NCBI RefSeq assembly: GCF_029910535.1
Contig: NZ_CP069362.1
Coordinates: 496,001 to 560,000, forward strand
Reading direction: 5' to 3'
Length of the DNA: 64,000 nt
Origin: Marinitoga aeolica
GTDB taxonomy: Bacteria; Thermotogota; Thermotogae; Petrotogales; Petrotogaceae
Below, piece after piece: positions 1 to 9,479 of the stretch (the first letter of the stretch is position 1; the number at the start of each line of letters is the position of its first letter). A program made the translations under genes and the position numbers. The notes beneath the pieces were generated by a model. The model did no database searches. It was not told the origin of the DNA and worked only from the letters and a program-made list of their open reading frames with translations.

Positions 1-489
1 TATTTTATCTCCAAAATAATAACCAAATGACGTTTCAGAAAAATCATATAAATTAATCCAATAAAAATAATTATTAAAACCTTTTTTAAGATTTATTCCT
101 ACCATACCATTTGAAACAATATAAGACGCTGGATATTCAAAAAATATATTTTCGAAAGAAATCAAAAATGATTTATTTGACCAGATAAAATAATTCGGAT
201 CATTAAAATTATTTTCTTTATATTTATAATTTATGCTAAATCCTGGTTGATAAAATTTTAAATAATTTAAAATTTCATCTATACTAGAAACTTCTATGTA
301 ATCTTTATTTTCTGGCTTCATCACAATATAAAAAGAAACATTGGCAACATATAAATTTGTTGCTTCAAAATTAAAATTATAATCTATTTTCAGATTACCA
401 TTATCTAAATAAGTAAAAAAAAGGTTATTTGAAAAACTTATAAATGCCAAAACAAAAAACAGAGTTATAAACAATAGTTTTTTTTTCAT
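1..489 (-). CDS. Exported protein of unknown function, C-terminus outside window
   Basis: An open frame of 163 codons starts at the ATG at 489 and runs off the left edge, so only the N-terminal part is visible. The start has a good ribosome binding site (AAGGTGA at 494-500). The first 20 residues are a typical signal peptide: MKKK followed by a hydrophobic stretch and a small-residue region (AFISFSN). The rest is rich in Asn, Tyr, Phe and Ile with regular alternation, as in an extracellular beta-rich domain. No family is recognised. It lies downstream of the yebC-type gene, but a hairpin terminator separates them. Confidence 0.7.
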   Translation of the reverse strand, partial: MKKKLLFITLFFVLAFISFSNNLFFTYLDNGNLKIDYNFNFEATNLYVANVSFYIVMKPENKDYIEVSSIDEILNYLKFYQPGFSINYKYKENNFNDPNYFIWSNKSFLISFENIFFEYPASYIVSNGMVGINLKKGFNNYFYWINLYDFSETSFGYYFGDKI

Positions 490-500
490 TCAATCACCTT

Positions 501-530
501 AAAAACAAGGGGCAAATAGCCCCTTAAATT
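501..530 (-). terminator. Rho-independent terminator after the YebC gene
   Basis: On the minus strand AAGGGGC and GCCCCTT (508-525) form a short stem with a 5-base loop, followed by GTTTTT. It begins just past the stop codon of the YebC-type gene and ends just before the ribosome binding site of the next gene, so read-through may still feed that gene. Confidence 0.7.
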
Positions 531-1281
531 ACATATTTTGTGCCAATCTTTCCATTTCTTCATCATCTATTTCAAAATTAGCAAATACTTCTTGAATATC
601 ATCACTATCTTCTAATGCATCAAGTAATTTCAATAATTTTTCTGCATCTGAACCCGCAATTTTAACTGTTGTTTTTGGTATGTAGGTTAAAGTTGCCTTT
701 ACAGAGTATCCCATATCTTTCAATGTGTCTCGAACTTGAGCCATATCATCTGGAGAAGCTATTACCTGTATTTCTTCATCTTCAATTACATCTTCAGCTC
801 CGGCATCTAAAGCAACCATCATAAATTCGTCTAAATCTGCTATTTCTGATTTTGGAACAATTATCATAGCTTTTCTTTCAAAATTCCATGCAACTGCTCC
901 ACTTTCAGCTAAACTACCACCATGCTTTGAAAGAATATGCCTTACCTCTTGAGCAGCTCTATTTTTATTATCTGTTAAAGCCCTCATTATTATTGCAACC
1001 CCAGCTGGACCATAGCCTTCATACATTATTTCTACATATGAATCTGCATCTGTTCCTCCTGCACCTTTTTTTATAGCAGCTTCAATCTTGTCTTTTGGCA
1101 TATTTGCTTCTTTTGCTTTTTCAATAGCAGTTCTTAATCTTGGATTTGATTCAGGATCTGCCCCACCTTCTTTAGCAGCAACAGTCAATTCCCTAATAAG
1201 TTTAGTGAATATTTTGGATCTTTTGGCATCCTGTGCTGCTTTTCTGTGCTTTATATTTGCCCACTTGTTATGACCTGACAT
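529..1281 (-). CDS. YebC/TACO1 family protein
   Basis: A 250-residue cytoplasmic protein of the usual family length. The N-terminus MSGHNKWANIKHRKAAQDAK is the family signature. The middle holds the GYGPAGVAIIMRALTDN motif typical of the second domain, and the C-terminus is acidic. Members were long annotated as transcriptional regulators (PmpR); later work ties the family to the ribosome and to translation through difficult stretches such as polyproline. The start is supported by AAAGGAGG 8 bases upstream. The gene stands 22 bases downstream of the SpoIIE-type phosphatase gene in the same direction and ends at a terminator. The family is certain; which role it plays here is not visible. Confidence 0.95.
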   Translation of the reverse strand: MSGHNKWANIKHRKAAQDAKRSKIFTKLIRELTVAAKEGGADPESNPRLRTAIEKAKEANMPKDKIEAAIKKGAGGTDADSYVEIMYEGYGPAGVAIIMRALTDNKNRAAQEVRHILSKHGGSLAESGAVAWNFERKAMIIVPKSEIADLDEFMMVALDAGAEDVIEDEEIQVIASPDDMAQVRDTLKDMGYSVKATLTYIPKTTVKIAGSDAEKLLKLLDALEDSDDIQEVFANFEIDDEEMERLAQNM

Positions 1282-1302
1282 AATAAAATACCTCCTTTAA
1301 AA

Positions 1303-2703
1303 TCATTTTGATTTTATTATCATTATTGTTGTATCATCATGTTGAGACGCTTTCCCCACAAATTTATCTAATTCATTTATTATTGTTCTTATAGTTTCTT
1401 TTGAAGTCGTATCTTTTGTTTCTTTAAATATTTTTATTAATCTTTCTAATTCAAACTCATCACCATTTTCATTTCTCGCTTCTGTTACTCCATCTGTATA
1501 CAAAGCTACATTTATATTATTTTCATAATATAATTTTTGACTCTCAAATATAAATCCTTCCATGATTCCAATAGGCATATATTCTGCGTCAAATGTTAGT
1601 AACTCTCCATCTTTTAGAATCAGTGTTGGATTATGACCACAATTTATCATCTCGATAGTTTTATTTTTATAATCCAGCATCATAAAAATAGAAGTAACGA
1701 ATCTATCTTGCGGGATTTCCTTAGATATATAATCATTTAAATTAGAAACTATTGTTGTTAAATTATGATCTTTTTCCAATTCATGCCTTAATATTGATCT
1801 GAATGATGTCATTATTAAAGCAGCTGGAACACTTTTACCAGAAACATCTGCTAAAACAAGAAAAACTTTATCTCCCAAATTTACTACATCATAATAATCT
1901 CCACCAATATCATATGCTGGTCTATAAAACGCTTCTATATCAATATTTTCGAATTGTGGTATTTCTTTTGGCAACAATGACTTTTGTATTTCAGAAGCTA
2001 TTCTTAATTGTTCTCCTAATTTTTCTTGTTCTATTTTTTTATTTAAAAAATCAAGTGTATCATAACTAAAAGCTATTTGCTCAGAAATTGATTCCATTAT
2101 TTTTCTATTTCCTGCTGTAAATATGCCTTTTTTTGAACCATAAAATAGAAAAAAACCCCATACTTTTATTCTCGATTCTATTGGTATGAACATAATGGGA
2201 ATTTCCTCTTTGGTTAAAGGATTTTTTTCGAATATCAATGGTTTTATTTTATTTGATTCATTTAAATAATCAATAAATTGTACTGTTTTTTCAAAGTCAA
2301 GCGAATTAAAATCGGCATGTATAATCTTAAAATCTTTTCTTGGTGGAAAATCAGAAAATTCGCCAACAACTATATCATCATAAGTAATTATATCTTTTAT
2401 TCTTTCCAGGATTTTATTCATTGAAGTTCGTGGATCAAGTGTTTCATGCAAAATTTTACCTATATCAAGAACAGCAGTTAATTCCTCATATAATTTTGAC
2501 AGTTCCTCAACCTGAGCTTCTAATTGTAAAGAAAATTCTTCAAGTTGTACTCTATAATTTTCGCTTTCTTCTAACAATTTTTCAACCAGATTCTTTACTC
2601 TAGATTTAATTTCTTCTAAGTTTTTAGGTTCATCCTTATAATACTTAATTTTATTATTTAATTCCCGATAAATTTCCAATCCATATTCGGTGGCTTTATC
2701 CAT
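1303..2703 (-). CDS. GAF-SpoIIE (PP2C-type) serine phosphatase, RsbU-like
   Basis: A 466-residue soluble protein. Residues 1-75 are predicted coiled coil rich in Glu and Lys. Residues 75-215 look like a GAF sensor domain. Residues 235-460 are a SpoIIE/PP2C catalytic domain with the diagnostic [49 protein letters not shown] and QHDDTTIMI motifs, including the Asp residues that bind metal. Such enzymes dephosphorylate anti-sigma antagonists or similar proteins in partner-switching pathways. The start overlaps the end of a CheY-like receiver gene by 8 bases, so the two are translationally coupled; elsewhere receiver and SpoIIE domains are often fused in one protein. No anti-sigma factor or antagonist gene is nearby, so the substrate is unknown. 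Confidence 0.9.
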   Translation of the reverse strand: MDKATEYGLEIYRELNNKIKYYKDEPKNLEEIKSRVKNLVEKLLEESENYRVQLEEFSLQLEAQVEELSKLYEELTAVLDIGKILHETLDPRTSMNKILERIKDIITYDDIVVGEFSDFPPRKDFKIIHADFNSLDFEKTVQFIDYLNESNKIKPLIFEKNPLTKEEIPIMFIPIESRIKVWGFFLFYGSKKGIFTAGNRKIMESISEQIAFSYDTLDFLNKKIEQEKLGEQLRIASEIQKSLLPKEIPQFENIDIEAFYRPAYDIGGDYYDVVNLGDKVFLVLADVSGKSVPAALIMTSFRSILRHELEKDHNLTTIVSNLNDYISKEIPQDRFVTSIFMMLDYKNKTIEMINCGHNPTLILKDGELLTFDAEYMPIGIMEGFIFESQKLYYENNINVALYTDGVTEARNENGDEFELERLIKIFKETKDTTSKETIRTIINELDKFVGKASQHDDTTIMIIKSK

Positions 2704-3064
2704 TTATCCCCACCGCCTGTTTTATAATATCAACAATATTTTTCGGACTAAAAGGCTTCGTTGCAACTTTAAATGCACCAAGAGACAATGCTAAATTTTC
2801 ATCTTCTTCTCCGCCCTTTGCTGTTAAAACTAAAATAGGAACTTTTATATTTTCTTCTTTTAATCTCTTTAAAACAGTAAAGCCATCCATTTTTGGCATC
2901 ATTATATCAAGACAAACTGCATCTGGCATTAATTCTTTTATTTTTTTTAATCCTTCTTCACCATCTCTTGCTTCATAAACTTCAAATCCTTCTTTTTTGA
3001 AATTAAATGATAATATTTTCCTTAACACATCTGAATCATCTACAATTAAAATTTTCTTGTTCAA
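2696..3064 (-). CDS. Single-domain response regulator (CheY-like receiver)
   Basis: A 122-residue receiver domain with nothing attached. The acidic pair D9/D10, the phospho-acceptor D53 ([11 protein letters not shown]), T81 and K103 (ATKPF) are all present, so it should be phosphorylated by a histidine kinase. No kinase gene lies in this window. It overlaps the following SpoIIE phosphatase gene by 8 bases and is probably its input: the phosphorylated receiver would bind the coiled-coil N-terminus of the phosphatase. That coupling is inferred from gene order only. Confidence 0.9.
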   Translation of the reverse strand: MNKKILIVDDSDVLRKILSFNFKKEGFEVYEARDGEEGLKKIKELMPDAVCLDIMMPKMDGFTVLKRLKEENIKVPILVLTAKGGEEDENLALSLGAFKVATKPFSPKNIVDIIKQAVGING

Positions 3065-3065
3065 A

Positions 3066-3617
3066 TCAATCCCCCCAAATCACGTCATAAACAACAGGAT
3101 AAAATATAAAATCTTCTTTAATCCCATTAAAAATCTTCCATATATTATATATTTTATTATATTCCTGTTTATATTTTAACACATAAATTCCATTTTTATT
3201 TATTTCGTAATCTAAATCTACAAATCTATTTTTCAAATCTCCATTAATAACTTTCTCATAAAAAAATGGAAAAAGATTTTCCGATATATAAATTCTAAAT
3301 GAATAATATTTTATTCTCAACTTATAATTATCTTCCACAGATTTATACTCTATTAATTTGAACCCTTCGGATACATAATTGTTAAAATTTGAAAAATTTT
3401 GCATAGTATTGGTATTTAAAATGACATAAAGCACTCTATTGATATAACCGAGCGGAATTGCTTGAGAAATGCTTAACCTGGGTTTTGAATGAAACCCTTG
3501 TGTATATTCTAAATCTATTTTCGCCCTTCTAAACATTCTTTCTATTTCTTCCAAAGTATCGTTATGTGAGATATAAATGGATCTACCAAATTTTTTAAAT
3601 CTTAAAAGATATTTCAA
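3066..3617 (-). CDS. TIGR03936/DUF2344 radical-SAM-linked protein
   Basis: The protein has about 183 residues from a TTG start at 3617, which has GGAGTGA at the right distance; an ATG 13 codons further upstream has no such site. The family core is clear: [17 protein letters not shown], then [25 protein letters not shown] and AIPLGY. In most bacteria this protein is fused to, or lies beside, a B12-binding radical SAM enzyme (TIGR03960), often near ribosomal or RNase genes. Here it stands alone at the head of the receiver-phosphatase unit, one base from the receiver gene. Its biochemical role is not established. Confidence 0.8.
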   Translation of the reverse strand: MKYLLRFKKFGRSIYISHNDTLEEIERMFRRAKIDLEYTQGFHSKPRLSISQAIPLGYINRVLYVILNTNTMQNFSNFNNYVSEGFKLIEYKSVEDNYKLRIKYYSFRIYISENLFPFFYEKVINGDLKNRFVDLDYEINKNGIYVLKYKQEYNKIYNIWKIFNGIKEDFIFYPVVYDVIWGD

Positions 3618-3708
3618 TATACTCACTCCATTATATGATATAATTAAATTAAGCAAGATTTATTATATACTATTTTTATTAAAATCATTTTAAATGGAGG
3701 AATAAGCA

Positions 3709-5724
3709 TTGAAATATTTTTTATCAGGACTTCTTACAATTCTTATCACTGGTATGATATTATTTAGTTATACACACAAACTTTTTGTAAAAAAATCTAT
3801 TTTTTCATTCAATAGTAATTATAATACATATCTTTTCTCAAATAGTAGTGAAATTTTACCTCCAAAATTTGTATATACAAAATTGTCAAACGCTCCTATA
3901 GATTTATTGTTTACATTATTGTGGTCTGAAGACAGAGACTTTTTTGGACATCCGGGTTTTAATTTAAAAGGGCTTATTAGATCTATTATTACAAATATAA
4001 AAAGTGGAACTACATATGGCGGGAGTACTATCACTCAACAAGTTGTAAAAAATATATATTTGAATCAAAAAAAAGTTATATCAAGAAAAATTTTAGAAAT
4101 ATTTCTTTCATTTTGGGTTGAACGTTATTATACAAAAAATGAAATTTTAGAATCATACATAAATATCGCTTATTTAGGTAATGATATAAATGGCTTTGGT
4201 GCCGCTGCAAAAAGATATTTTGGAAAGAATTTAAAAGATTTAAATTTATCAGAAATTTCTATACTTGTTGGAATTATAAACGCTCCAGAATATTATAATC
4301 CATACAAACATCCATTAAGAGCGAAAAAACAAGCTTTAATCATCCTAAACTCATTATTAAACAATCAATTATTAACCAATAATGATTATAAATTATATAC
4401 TCAATATTTAAATAACATAGAATTTAAAAAACCTTATTTCGACGAAAATAATTTACAGCTACTTCTTGCAATAAAGAATGAGGAATCTAAATTAAATTTA
4501 ACTGGCGGAGGATACATAGTTAAATCTACAATAAACAGAGATTTATTTGAAACCATAAAGGATACATGGCAAGCATCCCAAAGTGCTATAATTATAGACA
4601 ATAAAACCGGAAAAATTATCAGTTTTTTTGGCAGCCAATATGATGTTTTTTATTCACATCGTCAAATCGGATCCACTATAAAACCGTTTTACTATTTATT
4701 AGCTTTAAATAAAGGATATGACATAAATACTCCTCTAATAGACGAACCATTAAAAATTGGAAACTGGTCACCACAAAATTTCGAGAAAACTTTTAAAGGA
4801 GAAGTTTCTTTAAAAGAAGCTCTTATTCATTCTATAAATATTCCTTCAATTCACTTGTTTCTAAGTTTAGAAAATTCACCCCAAAAATCTGTTTCTACTG
4901 TCGAAACCTTTTTAAGAAATATCGGAATTGACGGATTTTATCCTCATGATATAACTTTATCTCTCGGAACATTAGAAAGTAATGTATTTAATATCGCAAG
5001 AGCATTTTCAATATTTCCAAATTATGGCTTAATTCCTAAAACTTATATAATCGATGAGATATATGATAAAAATGGAAATTTAATCTATAAAAAAACACCT
5101 GAAATAGAAAAAAAAATACAAACAATAAAGAATAAATCTTATAGCATAATGAATAACCTTTTAGAAAGTGTCGTTTCTGAAGGAACAGCTAAAAATCTGT
5201 TTCCTGTAAAAAAAGAATTTTATGGGAAAACAGGAACTGCTGAATATTCTGTATGGTTTTCGGGATATGATGGAAAAATTTCTATTTCAACAAGAAGAGA
5301 TGGAAAATTTTTACTATCAACTACACATGCCATTCCTATAGCCAGAAGAATTTTAAATATTTATTATTCATATACTCCTTTCACAAAAGTTCCTAAATTT
5401 TTCTTTTATTATAATAAAACTTCAAATGATTCTTTTGAAAGTTTTATATCAAACAATTTTAATAAAAAAGAATTATTTTTCAGCAAGAAAAATTACATAA
5501 AAAATATCCAAAATTATGAATTTTTATTCCCTGATTTATTTTTAAAATACTATAACTATAATAATAAAGATTCTTCTTTTAAACTCTTTGAATTTGACAA
5601 ACTTAATATAAAAAAATTTAAAAACTCGTTGGATTTAGGAGAAAAAAATATATATAGCAATTATATTAAAGAAAAATTGTTTTTGGATTATTATTTTCCT
5701 GATTTATATATTGCTATTAAATAA
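3709..5724 (+). CDS. Bifunctional class A penicillin-binding protein, PBP1C-like
   Basis: A 671-residue membrane-anchored peptidoglycan synthase; TTG start with GGAGGAA upstream. One transmembrane segment covers residues 3-22. The GT51 glycosyltransferase domain (about 55-230) has the catalytic Glu in WSEDRDFFGHPGFN (E74), the GGSTITQQ motif and the second Glu in the ERYYTKNEILE motif. The transpeptidase domain (about 285-550) has S322-T-I-K325, S375-I-N377 and K507-T-G509. After the KTG box the domain is compact, and a tail of about 120 residues rich in Asn, Phe, Tyr and Lys follows instead of the usual PBP1C C-terminal domain. It polymerises and cross-links glycan outside the membrane. Two CRP-like effector-domain genes follow immediately. 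Confidence 0.9.
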   Translation: MKYFLSGLLTILITGMILFSYTHKLFVKKSIFSFNSNYNTYLFSNSSEILPPKFVYTKLSNAPIDLLFTLLWSEDRDFFGHPGFNLKGLIRSIITNIKSGTTYGGSTITQQVVKNIYLNQKKVISRKILEIFLSFWVERYYTKNEILESYINIAYLGNDINGFGAAAKRYFGKNLKDLNLSEISILVGIINAPEYYNPYKHPLRAKKQALIILNSLLNNQLLTNNDYKLYTQYLNNIEFKKPYFDENNLQLLLAIKNEESKLNLTGGGYIVKSTINRDLFETIKDTWQASQSAIIIDNKTGKIISFFGSQYDVFYSHRQIGSTIKPFYYLLALNKGYDINTPLIDEPLKIGNWSPQNFEKTFKGEVSLKEALIHSINIPSIHLFLSLENSPQKSVSTVETFLRNIGIDGFYPHDITLSLGTLESNVFNIARAFSIFPNYGLIPKTYIIDEIYDKNGNLIYKKTPEIEKKIQTIKNKSYSIMNNLLESVVSEGTAKNLFPVKKEFYGKTGTAEYSVWFSGYDGKISISTRRDGKFLLSTTHAIPIARRILNIYYSYTPFTKVPKFFFYYNKTSNDSFESFISNNFNKKELFFSKKNYIKNIQNYEFLFPDLFLKYYNYNNKDSSFKLFEFDKLNIKKFKNSLDLGEKNIYSNYIKEKLFLDYYFPDLYIAIK

Positions 5725-5738
5725 TAGAGGGTGCTAAT

Positions 5739-6587
5739 ATGAAAGATTTTTTTAATCCTGGCGAAGTATTATTAAAAGAAAATGAAATTTATAACTTTTG
5801 TTATTATATTATATCCGGGAAAGTTAATACTTCTCTTAAAAATAGAGAATTGAGTTCTGGAGAATTTATTGGCGCAATGGGTTTTTTAACAGGAAAACCT
5901 TTATTAGAAAGCTATGTGGCAAACACAAAAGTTGAAGTATTGAAAATAGATAAAGACACTATACCAAAGATACTTGAAGAAAAGGAATTTTCATTATTCC
6001 TGGAACACATTGGAAAACTATATATAAATATCTTTTTTAATAGTTTATATGGAATTACACCTAACATTTATGAACTTTTAATTTCAAAAGCAATGGTGAC
6101 AAATAGGAAAGATCTAATTGAAGACATGCAACTCGATGAAACAGATGTATTGTTAGCAGAATTAGATCAAATCTTAAATGCCGGTGAAATATTCGAATCC
6201 GAACTCCCAGAGGATCCAGAAATTGCTACAGAAAGCTTTAAATCACTATTCAATAAGGAAAATATTGATCTGGCCGGTATAATAGTTTTTACAACAAATT
6301 ATATACGAAAAAACACAGGCAATAGCCAACTTTGTGAAGATTTAATCTATGGATTTGAGAAATCCATAGAAATAGAAGATAGAGCATTAGTAAAATATTT
6401 TTTGTATTTATCATGTATATATTGTAACGATTCTAAAAGAATAAAGGAAGTTCTGGAGGAATATTTAGAAATATTAAGATTTTGGGGAATTCCAGCCTGG
6501 GGTGAAATGATGATTAGAATAGAAAATTATGACGTATTTTTAAATATATTTAACAAAAAAAATACTGGTGATAAAAATGAAATGTGA
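5739..6587 (+). CDS. Cyclic-nucleotide-binding-domain protein without HTH
   Basis: A 282-residue soluble protein. Residues 1-90 show the double-stranded beta-helix pattern of CRP/FNR effector domains: FFNPGEVLLKENE, YYIISGKV, LSSGEFIGAMGFLTGKP. The residues that bind cyclic phosphate (RxS/T) are not evident. The remaining 190 residues are helical and match no family I recognise; there is no DNA-binding helix-turn-helix. The gene starts 14 bases after the penicillin-binding protein gene and overlaps the next gene, so it belongs to the same unit. A structural or signalling partner of that protein is possible but unproven. Confidence 0.65.
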   Translation: MKDFFNPGEVLLKENEIYNFCYYIISGKVNTSLKNRELSSGEFIGAMGFLTGKPLLESYVANTKVEVLKIDKDTIPKILEEKEFSLFLEHIGKLYINIFFNSLYGITPNIYELLISKAMVTNRKDLIEDMQLDETDVLLAELDQILNAGEIFESELPEDPEIATESFKSLFNKENIDLAGIIVFTTNYIRKNTGNSQLCEDLIYGFEKSIEIEDRALVKYFLYLSCIYCNDSKRIKEVLEEYLEILRFWGIPAWGEMMIRIENYDVFLNIFNKKNTGDKNEM

Positions 6588-7071
6588 GTTAATAACAAAC
6601 CTTTCAAAAGATATAAAAGAAATAGCTTATATTCAGTCAGGACTTGTTATTTCTACATTAAAATATGAAGAAAAGGAGAAATTAGGACAGGTATTTTGTG
6701 AGGGAGATTATTTTGGTCTTGACTCTTTAGTTTTTGGAATTAACTTAATAGATTATTATAAAGTTGAAAAAACTCGTTTCAAAAAAGAATCATACCAACT
6801 TTTTACCGAACTTCTAAAAGATAAGGATTATTATAATAAATTTTTCCTAAACCTTAAAATCACATTTCTTGAAATAGCTTCATTTATGAAAAAAAGAGAA
6901 GAAGAAATATTATTACTTAATTTAAGAAAAGTATATAATAGAAGTTCTAATATTAAAGGTCTTCCAAAAAGTTTTATATTAAATTATATACCTAAAGATA
7001 AAGTCAATATTTTATTAGAAAATAAACTTATTGTGGAAGATGAAGAATTTTTTTATTATAATCCTGAGTAA
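6577..7071 (+). CDS. Small CRP-like effector-domain protein
   Basis: A protein of about 164 residues; the ATG at 6577 is preferred (GGTG at 6567) over the GTG nine bases upstream. It overlaps the previous gene. The N-terminal half carries a shortened version of the same beta-helix fold as its neighbour (IAYIQSGLVISTLKY, GQVFCEGDYFGLDSLVFG). The C-terminal part (EEEILLLNLRKVYNRSS, GLPKSFILNYIPKDKVNILLE) has the length and helix pattern of a degenerate winged helix, but I see no convincing recognition helix. It may be a diverged relative of the upstream gene. The function is unknown. Confidence 0.55.
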   Translation: MKCELITNLSKDIKEIAYIQSGLVISTLKYEEKEKLGQVFCEGDYFGLDSLVFGINLIDYYKVEKTRFKKESYQLFTELLKDKDYYNKFFLNLKITFLEIASFMKKREEEILLLNLRKVYNRSSNIKGLPKSFILNYIPKDKVNILLENKLIVEDEEFFYYNPE

Positions 7072-7156
7072 AACGAACATATTTTAATATTATCCTTCCA
7101 CAAGAACCATAACAAAGAATAATCTGAAAAAAATGACATTGAAATTTTTTTCATTT

Positions 7157-7184
7157 TTGAGTTAAACTAAATAATGAATATAAA
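7157..7184 (+). promoter_or_regulatory. Likely sigma-A promoter of tdh-kbl
   Basis: TTGAGT (7157-7162) and TATAAA (7179-7184) are separated by 16 bases and lie 20 bases before the tdh start, in a 132-base gap after the preceding unit. Confidence 0.5.
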
Positions 7185-7203
7185 ATAAGGATGGTGAATT
7201 ATC

Positions 7204-8250
7204 TTGGGAACTATGAAAGCCATTGTAAAAAAATTTCCAGGAAAAGGATTTGTATTAGATGAGGTAGAAATACCGAAAATTGAAGAACCAAACGAAGTTA
7301 AAGTAAAAGTTTTAAATGCTTCCATTTGTGGAACAGACCTTCATATCTGGAAATGGGATGAATGGTCACAGGAAAGAATCAAAACACCACAGATCGATGG
7401 ACATGAATTCGTGGGTGAGGTTGTAGAAGTTGGACCTATGGTTAAAGGATTAAAACCAGGAGATATTGTAGCCTCTGAAACCCATATCCCATGTGGTGTA
7501 TGTAAGCAATGTAAGACCGGGAAAATGCATGTATGTAAAAACATGAAAATATTAGGTGTAGATAGAGACGGTGTATTTGCAGAATATGTTGTTGTTCCAG
7601 AGATTGTATTATGGAAATTAGATCCTTCAATTCCAAAAGAATACGCTTCTGTTATGGAACCTTTAGGAAATGCTATTCATACTGTAACCTCAGTAGACTT
7701 AAGAGGGAAAACAGTTTTAATAACAGGGGCTGGTCCAATTGGTGCAATTGCAGTTCAAGTTGCGAAAATTTCTGGCGCCGCAACTGTAATTGTTAGCGAA
7801 GTTTCAGAATATAGAATAAATATGGCAAAAGAGATGGGTGCTGATTACATTATAAATCCTTTAGAAAAGAATTTAGTTGAAGAAGTTATGAAATTAACAA
7901 ATAATGATGGTGCAGATGTTTTATTGGAAATGTCTGGTAATCCAACTGCATTAAATGATGGAATTGAAGCTTTAACAAATGCTGGAGAAGCAGCGATTTT
8001 AGGTGTATTTCCTACAAATCCTGTACCTTTTGCAATGAATACTGCAGTATTTAAAAATATCACTATTCATTGTATAACTGGAAGAAAAATGTTTGAAACA
8101 TGGCAAATTGCTTCAGAATGGTTAAGGACGAAAAGAATAGATTTATCAAAATTAATTACCCATATTCTTCCAATGGAAGAATTTGAAAAGGGATTTGAAC
8201 TTATGAATTCTAAAAAAAGTGGAAAAATTGTATTAAAAATTTCAGAATAA
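7204..8250 (+). CDS. tdh: L-threonine 3-dehydrogenase
   Basis: A 348-residue zinc-dependent medium-chain dehydrogenase that oxidises L-threonine to 2-amino-3-oxobutanoate with NAD+. The family signature [13 protein letters not shown] near residue 40 and [12 protein letters not shown] bind catalytic zinc; the cluster [15 protein letters not shown] holds structural zinc; [13 protein letters not shown] is the Rossmann nucleotide site. The TTG at 7204 is preferred because AAGGATGGTGA lies 7 bases before it; an ATG three codons later is too far from that site. The kbl gene follows after 11 bases. Together they split threonine into glycine and acetyl-CoA. Confidence 0.95.
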   Translation: MGTMKAIVKKFPGKGFVLDEVEIPKIEEPNEVKVKVLNASICGTDLHIWKWDEWSQERIKTPQIDGHEFVGEVVEVGPMVKGLKPGDIVASETHIPCGVCKQCKTGKMHVCKNMKILGVDRDGVFAEYVVVPEIVLWKLDPSIPKEYASVMEPLGNAIHTVTSVDLRGKTVLITGAGPIGAIAVQVAKISGAATVIVSEVSEYRINMAKEMGADYIINPLEKNLVEEVMKLTNNDGADVLLEMSGNPTALNDGIEALTNAGEAAILGVFPTNPVPFAMNTAVFKNITIHCITGRKMFETWQIASEWLRTKRIDLSKLITHILPMEEFEKGFELMNSKKSGKIVLKISE

Positions 8251-8261
8251 GGGGGAATATT

Positions 8262-9446
8262 ATGAATTTTTATGAACAATTAGTTTCTGAAATGAATGAA
8301 TTAAAATCAAACGGTCTTTTTGTTACTATTAGAACATTAAATGGTGCTCAAGGTGCTTGGTTTGAAGTTGATGGGAAAAAGGTATTAAACTTATGTTCAA
8401 ATAATTATCTTGGATTCGCAAACAATGAAAGACTTAAGAAAGCTGCTATTGCTGCTGTTGAAAAGTATGGTGTGGGTCCAGGCGCTGTTAGAAGCATTGC
8501 TGGAACAATGGATATCCATCACCAATTAGAAAAAGAGCTTGCTGAGTTTAAAAAAACAGAAGCAACTCTCGTTGTACAATCTGGTTTTAATGCTAATCAA
8601 GCTGTTATTCCAGCAATAACAACTGCTGAAGATGCTATTTTATCTGATGAATTAAATCATGCAAGTATTATAGATGGTGTAAGACTATCAAAAGCAAAAA
8701 AATATGTCTGGAAACACAAAGATGTTAAAGATCTCGAAGAAAAGTTAAAAGAAGCCAAAAACAATGGAGCTAGAAGACTTTTAATTATAACTGATGGTGT
8801 TTTCAGTATGGACGGAGATCTTGCGCCATTACCAGAAATTGTTGAAGTAGCAGAAAAATATGATGCAATAGTAATGGTTGATGATGCCCATGGAGAAGGT
8901 GTTCTTGGCGAAAGTGGAAGAGGAATTGTCGACCATTTCCATTTACACGGTAGAGTGGACATAGAAGTAGGGACATTATCCAAAGCCTTTGGGGTTGTTG
9001 GTGGATTTATTGCTGGTAAAAAAGAATTAATTGAATATCTTAAACAAAAAGCAAGACCTTTCTTATTTAGTAGTTCATTATCACCAGCAGAAACTGGTGC
9101 TGCTTTAGAGGCAGTTAGAATATTAACAGAAAGTGGAGAGATAGTAGAAAAATTATGGGATAATGCTAAATATTTTAAAGATAAATTAAATGCTCTTGGT
9201 TTTGATACATGGCATAGCGAAACACCAATTACTCCTGTAATGCTATACGATGCAAAGGTAGCAAAAGAATTTAGTTTAAAATTATTTGAAGAGGGTATAT
9301 TTGCACAATCAATAGGATACCCAACAGTTCCAAAAGGATTAGCAAGAATCAGGGTTATGATCAGTGCCGCACATACGAAAAAAGATTTAGATTTTGCTGT
9401 AGAAAAGTTTGAAAAGATTGGTAAAGAATTAAATATTATAAAATAA
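8262..9446 (+). CDS. kbl: 2-amino-3-ketobutyrate CoA ligase (glycine C-acetyltransferase)
   Basis: A 394-residue PLP enzyme of the alpha-oxoamine synthase family. Visible motifs: substrate loop [28 protein letters not shown] with the PLP-ring Asp, and the Schiff-base lysine K241 in [12 protein letters not shown]. It converts the unstable product of the upstream dehydrogenase plus CoA into glycine and acetyl-CoA. The position right behind tdh argues for this activity over AKB-synthase relatives in heme or biotin synthesis. A strong hairpin terminator follows. Confidence 0.95.
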   Translation: MNFYEQLVSEMNELKSNGLFVTIRTLNGAQGAWFEVDGKKVLNLCSNNYLGFANNERLKKAAIAAVEKYGVGPGAVRSIAGTMDIHHQLEKELAEFKKTEATLVVQSGFNANQAVIPAITTAEDAILSDELNHASIIDGVRLSKAKKYVWKHKDVKDLEEKLKEAKNNGARRLLIITDGVFSMDGDLAPLPEIVEVAEKYDAIVMVDDAHGEGVLGESGRGIVDHFHLHGRVDIEVGTLSKAFGVVGGFIAGKKELIEYLKQKARPFLFSSSLSPAETGAALEAVRILTESGEIVEKLWDNAKYFKDKLNALGFDTWHSETPITPVMLYDAKVAKEFSLKLFEEGIFAQSIGYPTVPKGLARIRVMISAAHTKKDLDFAVEKFEKIGKELNIIK

Positions 9447-9449
9447 TAC

Positions 9450-9479
9450 AATAGGCTCGTTTTTTAAAACGAGCCTATT
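9450..9479. terminator. Bidirectional terminator between kbl and the ABC permease gene
   Basis: AATAGGCTCGTTTT and AAAACGAGCCTATT form a long stem, with T-rich sequence on either side. It serves the two convergent genes and overlaps the stop codon of the minus-strand one. Confidence 0.85.

Noticed and set aside
8657-9451. 264-codon minus-strand frame opposite kbl
   Set aside because: It is antisense to a conserved PLP enzyme and shows no family features.
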